Shown: positions 51,514-60,240 of the stretch, one piece after another | How the letters are laid out: every line of letters begins with the position of its first letter | Numbering within the stretch: the first letter of the stretch is position 1 | DNA from: Sphingobium fontiphilum | GTDB taxonomy: Bacteria > Pseudomonadota > Alphaproteobacteria > Sphingomonadales > Sphingomonadaceae | Reading direction: 5' to 3' | Assembly (NCBI RefSeq): GCF_014196635.1 | Contig: NZ_JACIEB010000004.1 | Coordinates: 248,001 to 312,000 of the forward strand | Length of the DNA: 64,000 bases | The notes under the pieces: model-generated | Told to the model about the DNA's origin: nothing | Databases searched by the model: none | Seen by the model: only the letters and a program-made list of their open reading frames with translations | Made by a program: the position numbers and the translations under genes

Positions 51514-52715
51514 TCCGCGAAGCTCTTGGGCGCGGCGTCGATCACGCTGAAATTGCCCGGCCCCACCTGCTGCACCTCCAGCGCGCGTTCGGCGACGCCG
51601 TTGCGGCCGAAACGGAATGCGCCGTCGATCCCGGCAAAGCCGCCCGCATCGCGCAGCCGCGCCATCGGGAAGGGGGTGCCCGGCTTCCAGTCGCGCGCGA
51701 TCCGCACGGTCAGCAGCACCGCGTCATAGCCCAGCGACGACAGGCGATAGGGGTCGCTGCCATAACGGGCGCGATATTTGGTCGCGAGCTGGCGGTAAAA
51801 GGCGTCGGACACGCTGGCGAACCACGCCCCGCGCAGCACCGGGCTGGCCGCGATGGCGTTTTCGGTGTTCCACAATTCGGTGCCCAATATCTGGGCGTTC
51901 GCCCCGCCATTGGCCCGCACCACCGGCGCGACCTGCATCGCCACCCGGCCGCTGTCGGCGATCAGCAGCGCGTCATAGCTGGACGACGCCTGCAATTTCT
52001 TCACTGCCGCTGCGATTGATCCGGCGCTGCGGTCGAATGTCTGCATCGCCACCACCGTGCCGCCCGCCTGCTCGACCGCGCGCAGCATCGCCGTGCCCGC
52101 CCGCTCGCCATAGGTGCCGCGCGGCACCAGCGCGCCGAAGCGGGACAGGCCGCGCCCCTTGGCGAAGTCCACCACCCGCTCGATCGACTGGGCGGGGCTG
52201 TAACCCATCAGGAACACGCCATTGCCGGCGACGGCGGCGTCGTTGGAAAAGCTGACCACCGGCACGCCCGCGCGCACCGCAATGGGCGCAACGGCGCGCA
52301 CATCCTCGGCCAGCAGGGGGCCAAGGATCAGCTTGTTGCCGTCGGCCAGCGCCTTGTTCACCGCCGCCACCGCGCCCAGATTGGTGTCATAGGTGGTGAT
52401 GCGGACCTTGTCGGCCTTCGTATCCAGCAGCGCCAGCGTGGTCGCGTTGGCGATGGATTGGCCGACGCCCGCATTGGCGCCGCTCATCGGCGCCAGCAGC
52501 GCGACGCGGTGCCGCTCGGTATCGGTGGGCAATCCCTGCGTTACGTCCGGCCCGGTCGGCGGCGCGGGGCCGACCGGGCCGGTCGGGCCTTCGCCCTTGG
52601 GCACGATCGACTGGCAGGCAGCGACCAGCAGCGTCGCTGCGGCAAAGGCCAATCGCGCGCCGCGCTTCCATGAAGCGAACATGGCCGCTTGCCGGGGGGC
52701 ATCCGTCTCTGTCAT
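51510..52715 (-). CDS. LpoA-like lipoprotein with type 1 periplasmic binding fold
   Basis: 401 residues. A signal peptide with lipobox VAAC (Cys34) follows a short charged start; a Pro/Gly/Thr-rich linker follows. The rest is a type 1 periplasmic-binding fold (HRVALLAPMSGANAGVGQSIANATTLALLD, KLILGPLLAEDVRAVAPIAVRAGVPVVSFSNDAAVAGNGVFLMGYSP, YDALLIADSGR), like the C-terminal domain of LpoA and the alphaproteobacterial penicillin-binding protein activator family. A role in activating a peptidoglycan synthase is inferred; amino-acid binding is the alternative. AAGGA precedes ATG 52715. rsmI is divergent 11 bases away; rsmI-yraN-gshB with this gene is a common neighbourhood. Confidence 0.83.
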   Translation of the reverse strand: MTETDAPRQAAMFASWKRGARLAFAAATLLVAACQSIVPKGEGPTGPVGPAPPTGPDVTQGLPTDTERHRVALLAPMSGANAGVGQSIANATTLALLDTKADKVRITTYDTNLGAVAAVNKALADGNKLILGPLLAEDVRAVAPIAVRAGVPVVSFSNDAAVAGNGVFLMGYSPAQSIERVVDFAKGRGLSRFGALVPRGTYGERAGTAMLRAVEQAGGTVVAMQTFDRSAGSIAAAVKKLQASSSYDALLIADSGRVAMQVAPVVRANGGANAQILGTELWNTENAIAASPVLRGAWFASVSDAFYRQLATKYRARYGSDPYRLSSLGYDAVLLTVRIARDWKPGTPFPMARLRDAGGFAGIDGAFRFGRNGVAERALEVQQVGPGNFSVIDAAPKSFAD

Positions 52716-52726
52716 CTGGCGTCCTT

Positions 52727-53569
52727 ATGGAAACACTTGGCTCAAGGCTCGAACCCGGCCTTTACATTGTCGCGGGGCCCATCGGCAACCTTGCTGACCT
52801 CACCCCGCGCGCGGCGGCGATTTTGCGGGCGGCGGACGTGATCGCGGTCGAAGATACGCGGGTCAGCGCCCGTTTGCTGCGCCATGCCGGGTCCGACCGG
52901 CCGATGATCCCCTATCACGACCATAGCAGCGACACGCTGCGCGCCCGCCTGATCGAGCGGATGGCGGCCGAATCGGTGGCGCTGCTCTCCGACGCGGGCA
53001 CGCCGCTCATTTCCGATCCGGGCTACAAGCTGGTGCGCGACGCCCGCATCGCCGGGCGCGCCGTCACCACCCTGCCGGGGCCGAGCGCCGCCATCGCCGC
53101 GCTCACCCTGTCGGGCCTGCCGACCGACCGTTTCCTGTTCATGGGCTTCCTGCCGTCGAAGGCGAAGGCGCGCGGCGATGCGCTGGATGAAGTCGCCGGG
53201 CTGCGCGCGACCCTGGTCTTTTACGAAAGCGGCCCGCGCCTGTCGGAAAGCCTGTCCGCCATGGCCGCGCACCTGGGCGACCGCGACGCGGCGGTGTGCC
53301 GGGAAATCAGCAAGGCGTTCGAGGAAACGGTGACCGGCACGCTCACCGATCTTGCCGCCCGCTATGCCGATGCCCCGCCCAGGGGCGAGATCGTCGTCAT
53401 CGTCGGCCCGCCCGGCGAAGCGCCCCCGGCGAGCGAGGAGGACGCCGACGCCGCTTTGCGCGAGGCGCTGACCCGCCTGCCGGTGTCGAAAGCGGCGGGG
53501 GAGGTGGCGAAGAAACTGGGCCTTGATCGCCGCGCGCTCTACGCCCGCGCCATGGAACTCAAGGGGTGA
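52727..53569 (+). CDS. rsmI: 16S rRNA (cytidine-1402 2'-O)-methyltransferase
   Basis: RsmI methylates C1402 in the decoding centre of 16S rRNA. The 280-residue protein belongs to the tetrapyrrole-methylase fold: LYIVAGPIGNLADLTPRA, VIAVEDTRVSARLLRH, LLSDAGTPLISDPGYKLVR, LPGPSAAIAALTLSGLPTDRFLFMGFLP. The C-terminal helical extension ends in SKAAGEVAKKLGLDRRALYARAMELKG, typical of RsmI. ATG 52727 gives this length. The yraN start overlaps its stop (GTGA). Confidence 0.95.
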   Translation: METLGSRLEPGLYIVAGPIGNLADLTPRAAAILRAADVIAVEDTRVSARLLRHAGSDRPMIPYHDHSSDTLRARLIERMAAESVALLSDAGTPLISDPGYKLVRDARIAGRAVTTLPGPSAAIAALTLSGLPTDRFLFMGFLPSKAKARGDALDEVAGLRATLVFYESGPRLSESLSAMAAHLGDRDAAVCREISKAFEETVTGTLTDLAARYADAPPRGEIVVIVGPPGEAPPASEEDADAALREALTRLPVSKAAGEVAKKLGLDRRALYARAMELKG

Positions 53570-53919
53570 AAAGAGAGGCGGCCGAACGGCGCGGCCGTCA
53601 GGCCGAACGCATCGCCGGATGGTGGCTGCGGCTCAAGGGCTGGCGGATCATCGGCCGCCGGATGCGGACGGCGGCGGGGGAGGTCGACATCGTCGCCCGG
53701 CGCGGCGCGATCATCGCCTTTGTCGAGGTGAAGGCGCGCGCCACCCAGGCGGAGCTTGACCTCGCGATCGACGCACGGCGGCTGGCGCGGGTGGCCGCCA
53801 GCGCCGAAATCCTGTTCCACGACTTCGCAAAGCCGGGCGACGACATGCAAATCGACGTCATCCTCCTTGCGCCGGGCCGTCCGCCACGCCATCTGACCAA
53901 CGTCTGGCACGGGGGGTGA
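53566..53919 (+). CDS. yraN: UPF0102 (YraN) nuclease-like protein
   Basis: 117 residues, GTG start overlapping the rsmI stop by four bases. The pattern GEVDIVARRGAIIAFVEVKAR is a PD-(D/E)XK nuclease core (E, D, E-V-K), preceded by AERIAGWWLRLKGWRIIGRRMRT, as in YraN proteins related to Holliday-junction resolvases. The function is not established; a DNA-processing role is usually assumed. The rsmI-yraN-gshB order is widely conserved in proteobacteria. Confidence 0.92.
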   Translation: MKREAAERRGRQAERIAGWWLRLKGWRIIGRRMRTAAGEVDIVARRGAIIAFVEVKARATQAELDLAIDARRLARVAASAEILFHDFAKPGDDMQIDVILLAPGRPPRHLTNVWHGG

Positions 53920-53957
53920 TGCCGCCCCTTGCCCGCGCGCAGGAATGAAGGATCGCC

Positions 53958-54932
53958 ATGACCGCTCTCAACCCGCTCACCGTCGCTGTCCAGATGGACC
54001 CGATGGACGGCATCAACATCGCCGGGGATTCGACCTTTCACATCATGCTGGCCGCCGCCGCGCGGGGCCATATACTCTATCATTTCCTCGCCCCCGACCT
54101 CACCTATCGCGACGGCCGCGTGCTGGCGAAGGCGCATCCGGTGCGGGTGCAGAAGGTCGCGGGCGACCATTATGTCTTCGGCGAGCCCGAAATGCTCGAC
54201 CTTGGCCGCGACGTCGATGTCGTGTGGATGCGGCAGGATCCGCCCTTTGATTTGAGCTACATCACCGCCACCCATCTGCTCGAACGGGTGCAGGCCGAAA
54301 CATTGGTGGTGAACGACCCGGCTTCGGTCCGCAACGCGCCGGAAAAGCTGTTCGTGCTCGATTATGCCCGCTTCATGCCGCCGACGATGATCACCCGCGA
54401 CCTCGCCGAAGTGAAGAGCTTCCTTACCGAACATGGCGAGATCGTCGTGAAGCCGCTCTATGGCAATGCGGGCAACGCCGTCTTTCATATCGGGCCGTCC
54501 GGCGCGAATCTCTCGGCGCTGGTGGAACTGTTCAAGGCGTCGTGGGTCGAACCCTTCATGGTTCAGGCCTTCATCCCCGGCGTCGCCCAGGGCGACAAGC
54601 GCATCGTGCTGGTCGACGGCGAAGTCGCGGGCGCGGTCAACCGCATTCCCGGCGCGGGCGAAATCCGGTCCAACCTGGCGGTGGGCGGATCGGCGGCCAA
54701 GACCGAACTGACGCAAACCGAACAGTTAATCTGCGCCGCGCTGGGGCCGGAGCTCAAGGCGCGCGGGCTTCTGTTTGTCGGCATCGACGTCATCGGCGGC
54801 CAGTGGCTGACCGAAATCAACGTCACCTCGCCCACCGGCATCGTCTCCATCGACGCCTTCAACGGGTCCGACACCGGCGCCATGATCTGGGACGCCATCG
54901 ACGCCCGGCTGGCGGCGCGAGCGGCGGCCTGA
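53958..54932 (+). CDS. gshB: Glutathione synthetase
   Basis: GshB adds glycine to gamma-glutamylcysteine in an ATP-dependent ligation. The 324-residue ATP-grasp protein starts LTVAVQMDPMDGINIAGDSTF, typical of GshB, and has VWMRQDPPFDLSYITATHLLE, VNDPASVRNAPEKLFVL, GEIVVKPLYGNAGNAVF, and GIDVIGGQWLTEINVTSPTGI. ATG 53958 follows GAAGGATCG. It follows yraN after 38 bases and precedes a DedA gene. Confidence 0.96.
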   Translation: MTALNPLTVAVQMDPMDGINIAGDSTFHIMLAAAARGHILYHFLAPDLTYRDGRVLAKAHPVRVQKVAGDHYVFGEPEMLDLGRDVDVVWMRQDPPFDLSYITATHLLERVQAETLVVNDPASVRNAPEKLFVLDYARFMPPTMITRDLAEVKSFLTEHGEIVVKPLYGNAGNAVFHIGPSGANLSALVELFKASWVEPFMVQAFIPGVAQGDKRIVLVDGEVAGAVNRIPGAGEIRSNLAVGGSAAKTELTQTEQLICAALGPELKARGLLFVGIDVIGGQWLTEINVTSPTGIVSIDAFNGSDTGAMIWDAIDARLAARAAA

Positions 54933-54948
54933 ACGAAGGAAGGCGCCC

Positions 54949-55554
54949 GTGACTGACTGGGTGCTGCGGTTGATCGACGCGGGCGGCTATTGGGGCATAT
55001 TCGCCCTGATGGTGCTCGAAAACCTGTTCCCGCCCATCCCGTCGGAACTCATCATGGGCATTGGCGGCATCCGCGTGGGACAGGGGCGGATGGACATGGG
55101 CCTGCTGTTGCTGGCGGGGACTTTGGGCACGACGCTGGGCAATTATGCCTGGTATCTGGTCGGTCGGCTGCTGGGGTTCGAACGGCTGCGCCCGCTGGTC
55201 GACCGTTTCGGCCGCTGGCTGACGATGGAATGGCGCGATGTCGAGGCGCTGGACCGCATCTTCATGCGCTATGGCCAGATCGCCGTGTTCGTGTTCCGCT
55301 TCATGCCGGTGTTCCGCACCATGATCTCGCTGCCCGCCGGGCTGTTTCGCATGGGCCATATCCCCTTCCTCCTGTGGACCATGGCGGGCGCGCTCATCTG
55401 GAACATCATCCTCGCGGGCGCAGGCTATGTCCTTGGCTATAATTTCCGCGACATCGACACATGGATCGGCCCGCTGGCGACCGCCACGGTGGCGATCGCT
55501 GCCATCGCCTATCTCTACCGCCTGGCGACCTGGCGGCCCAGGGGGCAGGGGTAA
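54949..55554 (+). CDS. DedA family membrane protein
   Basis: 201 residues, GTG start with GAAGGA upstream. The N-terminal WGIFALMVLENLFPPIPSELIMGIGG matches the DedA/SNARE-associated consensus (E...pPiPsE), and YGQIAVFVFRFMPVFRTMISLPAGLFRM matches the FxGRFxP...R....aG motif with a conserved arginine pair. DedA proteins act in membrane lipid flipping (undecaprenyl phosphate or phosphatidylethanolamine recycling) and resistance to membrane stress; which lipid is handled here is unknown. Confidence 0.9.
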   Translation: MTDWVLRLIDAGGYWGIFALMVLENLFPPIPSELIMGIGGIRVGQGRMDMGLLLLAGTLGTTLGNYAWYLVGRLLGFERLRPLVDRFGRWLTMEWRDVEALDRIFMRYGQIAVFVFRFMPVFRTMISLPAGLFRMGHIPFLLWTMAGALIWNIILAGAGYVLGYNFRDIDTWIGPLATATVAIAAIAYLYRLATWRPRGQG

Positions 55555-55579
55555 GCAAGGGAGATGGTTTGCTCTATTT

Positions 55580-56164
55580 TCATTGCCGTTCGGAACGCCA
55601 TTTGCGAAAGGCCTGAACGGCTGCGACAGCAATCAAGGCCCCCGCGAAGATGAGCCACAAAATGCCCCATCCACGGGTTATGTCGGTATCGCCGGACGCC
55701 TTCCATGCAAGAAACACCCCGCCAAGGGCGGCAAAGCCCAACTGGCCATAAGTCATTCTGGAAAACATCAGGTGCCGGACCTCGTCGCGGGATCGCGCGG
55801 CGCCCTCTTCCGGGCGACGTTCCAGCGCCCGGGCAGGCGCGTTCCAAGCCCAATAATAGCCGATGAAAAAGGGCAGCAATATCAGGGCGACACCAATATA
55901 AGTCGCTGATTTCGCCTGCATCCCATCGCTGTCGGGCATAAGCCAGGCGAGCGCCCCGATGAGGATCAAGGTCAATGGGATGATCGACCAAGTGACGTAA
56001 CGCAGTCTTTTTTTGAAATCGGCGACAAAGGCATCGCGTTCCGCCCGGCTGACGCGAACTGCCCGGCCTTTCATGCTCTTTCGATACAAGAAATCATCAC
56101 GATCGGGTTCAAATTGATCGGCGAATAGCTGCCGGACACGATCAAAATGGGAATTGCCAAACAT
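55580..56164 (-). CDS. Unknown membrane protein, 194 aa
   Basis: No family recognised. The N-terminal 55 residues are charged (FDRVRQLFADQFEPDRDDFLYRKSMKGRAVRVS); then come hydrophobic segments at about 58-75, 88-106, 138-152 and 165-181, so it has three or four membrane helices. Base composition is less GC-rich than its neighbours and its codons look less biased, which may mean horizontal origin. It is convergent with the dedA gene (25 bases) and next to a XerC/D recombinase gene on the same strand. Confidence 0.6.
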   Translation of the reverse strand: MFGNSHFDRVRQLFADQFEPDRDDFLYRKSMKGRAVRVSRAERDAFVADFKKRLRYVTWSIIPLTLILIGALAWLMPDSDGMQAKSATYIGVALILLPFFIGYYWAWNAPARALERRPEEGAARSRDEVRHLMFSRMTYGQLGFAALGGVFLAWKASGDTDITRGWGILWLIFAGALIAVAAVQAFRKWRSERQ

Positions 56165-56239
56165 GGTTTTTGGCTAACAGAAAAACCGGCCTGATCAACC
56201 GATCCATGCTATCGAAATGTCACCCGCCAGTGACGCACC

Positions 56240-57130
56240 TCACGCCCTTGGATGCGCGTTGCGATACACGTCCATCAGGTGCGCGGCGTCGACCTGCGTA
56301 TAGATTTGCGTCGACGACAGGCTGGCATGGCCCAGCAATTCCTGGAGCGACCGCAGGTCAGCGCCCCGGCCCAGCAGGTGCGTCGCGAAACTGTGGCGCA
56401 GCGCATGGGGCGTCGCCCGCGCCGACAGGCCCAGCCGCCCGCGCGCGCCCTGCACCGCCCGGCGGATGAGCGCGGGCGACAGCGGCCCGCCGCGCACCCC
56501 ACGGAACAGCGGCGCGTCGACCGTCATGCCATGGGGACAGGCGGCGACATAGGCGTCGATGGCGTCCCGCACCTGCGGCAGCAACGGCACGATCCGCGTC
56601 TTGCCGCGCTTGCCCGTCACCCGCAGCGTCTCGCCCAGCGGCAGCGCCGCGCCGGTCAGCGCCATCGCCTCGCCGATGCGCAACCCCGCGCCGTATAGCA
56701 GCAGCAGCACCGCCCAGTCGCGCGCCCCCACCCATGGTTCGCGCGCGCCCTCGGCGATTTCCTGCGCCAGCGCCACCGCCTCGTCGGGGGAAACGGGCCG
56801 GGGCAGGCCGCGCTTCACCCGTGGTCCCTTCATCGCGGGCACGCGCGCCTCCTCGCCGCCGGCAAAGCGCAGGAAGCCGCGCACCGCCGACAATTCCCGC
56901 GCCGCCGACGCATTGCCGATGCCCTCCATCCGCCGCATGGCCAGGAAGGCGCGCAGGTCCGCCTGATCCACCCGCGCCAGCAGCGCCGCGTCCACCGCCT
57001 GCCCGTGATGATCGGACAAAAACGCCACCAGCCGCTCCGCCCCCGCCATATAGGCGCGCACCGTATGCGCCGACCGCCGCCGGTCGAGCGCCAGATGCTT
57101 TCGCCATGCTTCGATCAGGTCATGCGCCAT
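56240..57130 (-). CDS. xerC: Tyrosine recombinase XerC/XerD
   Basis: 296 residues with the usual two domains: an N-terminal SAM-like core-binding domain (residues 1-about 100; AWRKHLALDRRRSAHTVRAYMAGAERLVAFL) and the C-terminal catalytic domain. Catalytic residues are visible as Arg in GAGLRIGEAMALT, Lys in GKRGKTR, His-x-x-Arg in HALRHSFATHLLG, His in LLGHASLSSTQIYT and the nucleophile Tyr in the same stretch. It is a chromosomal dimer-resolution type rather than a phage integrase. XerC versus XerD is not certain. ATG 57130 is annotated; a GTG at 57136 is possible. Confidence 0.87.
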   Translation of the reverse strand: MAHDLIEAWRKHLALDRRRSAHTVRAYMAGAERLVAFLSDHHGQAVDAALLARVDQADLRAFLAMRRMEGIGNASAARELSAVRGFLRFAGGEEARVPAMKGPRVKRGLPRPVSPDEAVALAQEIAEGAREPWVGARDWAVLLLLYGAGLRIGEAMALTGAALPLGETLRVTGKRGKTRIVPLLPQVRDAIDAYVAACPHGMTVDAPLFRGVRGGPLSPALIRRAVQGARGRLGLSARATPHALRHSFATHLLGRGADLRSLQELLGHASLSSTQIYTQVDAAHLMDVYRNAHPRA

Positions 57131-57276
57131 CGGCACAGATTAGGGGAGGTTGGCGGGCAAGGAAATGGGGCGGCGCATTTCCCGCTGCCCTACAGCCCCC
57201 GGCCCATGATAGCCCCCTTGCCATCCCACACGCGGTTTGATCGCCGCGCACGGGGCGCGCGTTGCAACAGACAAGT

Positions 57277-57302
57277 CCCTTTCCCCCGGAAGAGGGGGAA
57301 GG
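57277..57302. repeat. GC-rich inverted repeat in noncoding region
   Basis: CCCTTTCCCCC (57277-57287) and GGGGGAAGG (57294-57302) form a near-perfect inverted repeat around a short loop, followed by GGCGCCTGCC and a G-rich run. I believe such C/G-rich palindromes are common intergenic repeats in sphingomonads, but this is one copy only. The surrounding 57131-57590 stretch shows no gene I trust. Confidence 0.4.
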
Positions 57303-57533
57303 CGCCTGCCGGGGGTGGGGGCTCGGGGACCGATAACAGTGCCGGTCTTGAACGCCGGGCACGGGGCATGGAGGTCGGAGTACGGCCAATATTCCCCGTA
57401 AAACATTGCTTTTGTTACCCTTTCTGTCCGGCGGGCGCGATCATGCCCGCCCGATGGAAAAGCCCGGAACAGGCCGGACCAGACCATCGCACCGGATCAT
57501 GGCGCCGCGGGGCGGGCCACCCGGACTCCCTTA

Positions 57534-57568
57534 CCGCCCGGACGGGTCTTTCGTCCGGGCGGCCTTTT
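57534..57568 (+). terminator. Strong intrinsic terminator, plus strand, no gene before it
   Basis: CCGCCCGGAC (57534-57543) pairs perfectly with GTCCGGGCGG (57553-57562) around a nine-base loop, then CC and four T residues. On the minus strand, where the P-type ATPase gene ends at 57591, there is no T-run after the stem. Upstream plus-strand sequence has further hairpins (GGCGGGC with GCCCGCC at about 57432-57453) but no recognised gene. Confidence 0.6.
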
Positions 57569-57590
57569 CCATGCCCGTCTTCCGCGCGCC

Positions 57591-60116
57591 TCATCCGCGC
57601 ATCCGCCGTCCCGCCTTGGTCAGCTCGAACGCGATCAGCAGGACGATCCCCGTCGCCGCCACCAGCGCCAGCTCGGCCGCGCCCAGCGACGTGAACCTGA
57701 GCACCCGCTGCACCGGCGCCAGCGTCAGGATCGCGACCGATCCAGCCGCGACCAACCCCAGCACATAGCGGAAGGCGACATTGCGCCGCGTCAGCGCCTG
57801 GCGCAGCGACGTGTCGAACGACCGGTCCGCCAGCACCAGCGCCAGTATCGCGGCGACCAGCGCAAAGAAGCTGAGCGTGCGCAGCGTATCGGGCGCCATC
57901 CCATATTCGCGCGCGCCCAGATACAGCGCGCTGATCGCGGCGAACGCCATGGTCCCCTGCGCCAGCGCGCGGGCGATCAGCGTGGGGTCGAACAATCTTT
58001 GCCGGGGGTCGCGCGGCGGCCGCTGCATCAGCCGCGCCTCCTCCCGCTCCGCCTCGAACACCAGCGCGCACACGGGGTCGATCACCATTTCCAGCAGGGC
58101 GATCTGCAACGGCCCCAACAGCACCGGCATCCCCAGCAGCAGCGGCAGGATCGCCAGCCCGCCGATCGGCACATGCACGCCGATGATGAAGCCTAGCGCC
58201 TTGCGGATATTGTCGTAAATGCGCCGACCGACGCGGATGGAGGCGACGATGGCGCCGAAATCATCCTCGACCAGCACGATGGCGGACGCCTCGCGCGCGA
58301 CATCGGTGCCGCGCCTGCCCATGGCGACGCCGATATGCGCGGCTTTCAGCGCGGGCGCATCGTTGACGCCGTCGCCGGTCATCGCCACCACCTCGCCCGC
58401 GGCCTTCAGGGCCGTTACGATCCGCAATTTCTGTTCGGGCATGGTCCGCGCGAAGACGGTCACGTCCGCCACCCGCTGGGCAAGCTCGGCGTCGGACAGC
58501 GCCTCCACCTGCGCGCCGGTCATCATCGCGCCATCGGCTATGCCCGCTTCGCTGGCGATGGCGCGGGCGGTCGCGGCATAATCGCCGGTAATCATCACCA
58601 CGCGGATGCCCGCCGAACGGCATTGCGCCACCGCGTCCGCCACCCCCGCGCGCAAGGGGTCGGCGAGGCCGATGAGGCCGATCAGCGCAAAGTCATGGCC
58701 GTCCTGCGCCTTGTCCAGATCCGCTTCGCCCGCCCGCGCCGACGCGACGCCCAGAACGCGCATCCCGCGCGCCGCCATGGCCGTCGCGGCTTCGTCCAGC
58801 GCCGCCCGGTCCGCGCCCTCCAGTCGGCACAGCCGGGCGATGGCCTCTGGCGCGCCCTTGGCGGCGACCGTCAAAGGCGCGCCGTCGCCCGATTGCCAGA
58901 CATTGGACATCGCCAGCAATTGCGGGCTGAGCGCATAGCTGTGGACCAGCGCGCGGTCATCTGCTCCCGCCACCCCGGCCGCGCGCGCCGCGTCGTGAAA
59001 GGCGACCTCCATCGGGTCCACCGGCACCGGCGCGCTCGCCAGCATGGATGTTTCGATCAGGGTCTGGTGGCTCGCACCGCCCGCCTCCGCGCTCGCCCGG
59101 CTGTGCCCGTCGCCGGGCAGCCACAGCTCGGCCACGGTCATCCGGTTCTGCGTCAGCGTGCCCGTCTTGTCGGTGCACAGCACGGTCGCCGCGCCCATCG
59201 TCTCGATCGCGGCGGTGCGCCGGGTCAGCACGCCGACCTGCGCGATGCGCCACGCCCCCATCGCCAGGAACAGCGTCAGGACGACGGGAAATTCCTCCGG
59301 CAGCAACGACATGGCGGTCGCGATCCCCGCCAGAACCGCATTCAGCCAGTCGCCGCGCGTCAGCCCGTACAGCCCCACCACGGCCAACGCGACGCTGATC
59401 CCGCCCGCCGCGCAGATCGCCACGATCCGCGACGTTTCGCGTTGCAGTCGCGGCGTTTCCGTCTCCAGCGCCGCGAGCGACAGGCCGATCCGGCCGATCC
59501 TGCTGCGATGGCCGGTGGCGGTCACGCGGGCGACGCCGTTGCCCCGCGTCACCAGCGATCCCGAAAAGATATGGGGCAGATCGTCGCCGCCCGGCTCGCC
59601 ATCGGCGCTGTCGTCCGGCCCGGCGGCGCGCTTGCCGACCGGCACGGACTCGCCGGTCAGCAGCGATTCGTCCGCCTCCATGTTGCGCGCCTCGATCAAC
59701 AGCGCGTCGGCGGCCACCCGGTCGCCCTGTTCCAGCAGGATGATGTCGCCCGCCACCACCTCCCGCCCCGCTATGCGGATCGTCTCGCCGTCGCGGATCA
59801 CCAGCGCGCGCGGCGCCGACAGGTCGCGCAGCGCCTCCAGCACATTTTCGGTACGCGCCTCCTGCACGATGCTGATCGCGACCGACAGGCCAGCGAACAG
59901 GATCAGCATCAGCGCCTCGGTCCTGTCGCCCAGCAGCAGATAGACGCCCCCCGCCGCCAGCAGCATCGCCAGCATCGGCTCCTCGACCACCTCCATCGCG
60001 ATCCGCAGCGGCGTCCGCCGGTCGCCGCGCGCCAGTTCGTTCGGCCCGTCCCGCTCCAGCCGCTCGCGCGCCTGCGATGCGGACAGACCCTGGCAATCGG
60101 CAAGAGGTTGCGCCAT
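57591..60116 (-). CDS. Cation-transporting P-type ATPase
   Basis: 841 residues, P2-type layout: N-terminal cation-ATPase domain (ASQARERLERDGPNEL), two membrane helices, actuator domain with LLTGESVPVGK, two helices, then the phosphorylation motif DKTGTLTQN near residue 313, nucleotide domain, hinge TGDGVNDAPAL and six C-terminal helices. The M4 motif reads PEEFP where calcium pumps have PEGLP, so ion choice is uncertain; calcium, magnesium or monovalent cations are all possible. The start is ATG 60116 after GGAG. It is divergent from a metallo-hydrolase gene. Confidence 0.88.
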   Translation of the reverse strand: MAQPLADCQGLSASQARERLERDGPNELARGDRRTPLRIAMEVVEEPMLAMLLAAGGVYLLLGDRTEALMLILFAGLSVAISIVQEARTENVLEALRDLSAPRALVIRDGETIRIAGREVVAGDIILLEQGDRVAADALLIEARNMEADESLLTGESVPVGKRAAGPDDSADGEPGGDDLPHIFSGSLVTRGNGVARVTATGHRSRIGRIGLSLAALETETPRLQRETSRIVAICAAGGISVALAVVGLYGLTRGDWLNAVLAGIATAMSLLPEEFPVVLTLFLAMGAWRIAQVGVLTRRTAAIETMGAATVLCTDKTGTLTQNRMTVAELWLPGDGHSRASAEAGGASHQTLIETSMLASAPVPVDPMEVAFHDAARAAGVAGADDRALVHSYALSPQLLAMSNVWQSGDGAPLTVAAKGAPEAIARLCRLEGADRAALDEAATAMAARGMRVLGVASARAGEADLDKAQDGHDFALIGLIGLADPLRAGVADAVAQCRSAGIRVVMITGDYAATARAIASEAGIADGAMMTGAQVEALSDAELAQRVADVTVFARTMPEQKLRIVTALKAAGEVVAMTGDGVNDAPALKAAHIGVAMGRRGTDVAREASAIVLVEDDFGAIVASIRVGRRIYDNIRKALGFIIGVHVPIGGLAILPLLLGMPVLLGPLQIALLEMVIDPVCALVFEAEREEARLMQRPPRDPRQRLFDPTLIARALAQGTMAFAAISALYLGAREYGMAPDTLRTLSFFALVAAILALVLADRSFDTSLRQALTRRNVAFRYVLGLVAAGSVAILTLAPVQRVLRFTSLGAAELALVAATGIVLLIAFELTKAGRRMRG

Positions 60117-60240
60117 CCGTCGCTCCACTGGGCTATCGTGCGTTGGTTACGGGTGTAAGGCCTGGAGGATCGTTATGTCATCCCCATGAAAGCGACGAGC
60201 ACGGGGCCGCGCCACCCAACCGGCCCTTTAAATCCGCGCC

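Noticed and set aside
57140-57487. 115-codon minus-strand frame between xerC and the P-type ATPase gene
   Set aside because: It reads through a GC-rich palindromic repeat (PTPGRRLPPLPGERD), a pattern typical of spurious frames over such repeats; the start region FYGEYWPYSDL has a weak ribosome binding site but no family.
57400-57575. Possible SRP or other known housekeeping RNA before the terminator at 57534
   Set aside because: The conserved GGAAGGAAGCA loop of SRP RNA is absent and no motif of RNase P or tmRNA was seen; kept only as an unassigned finding.
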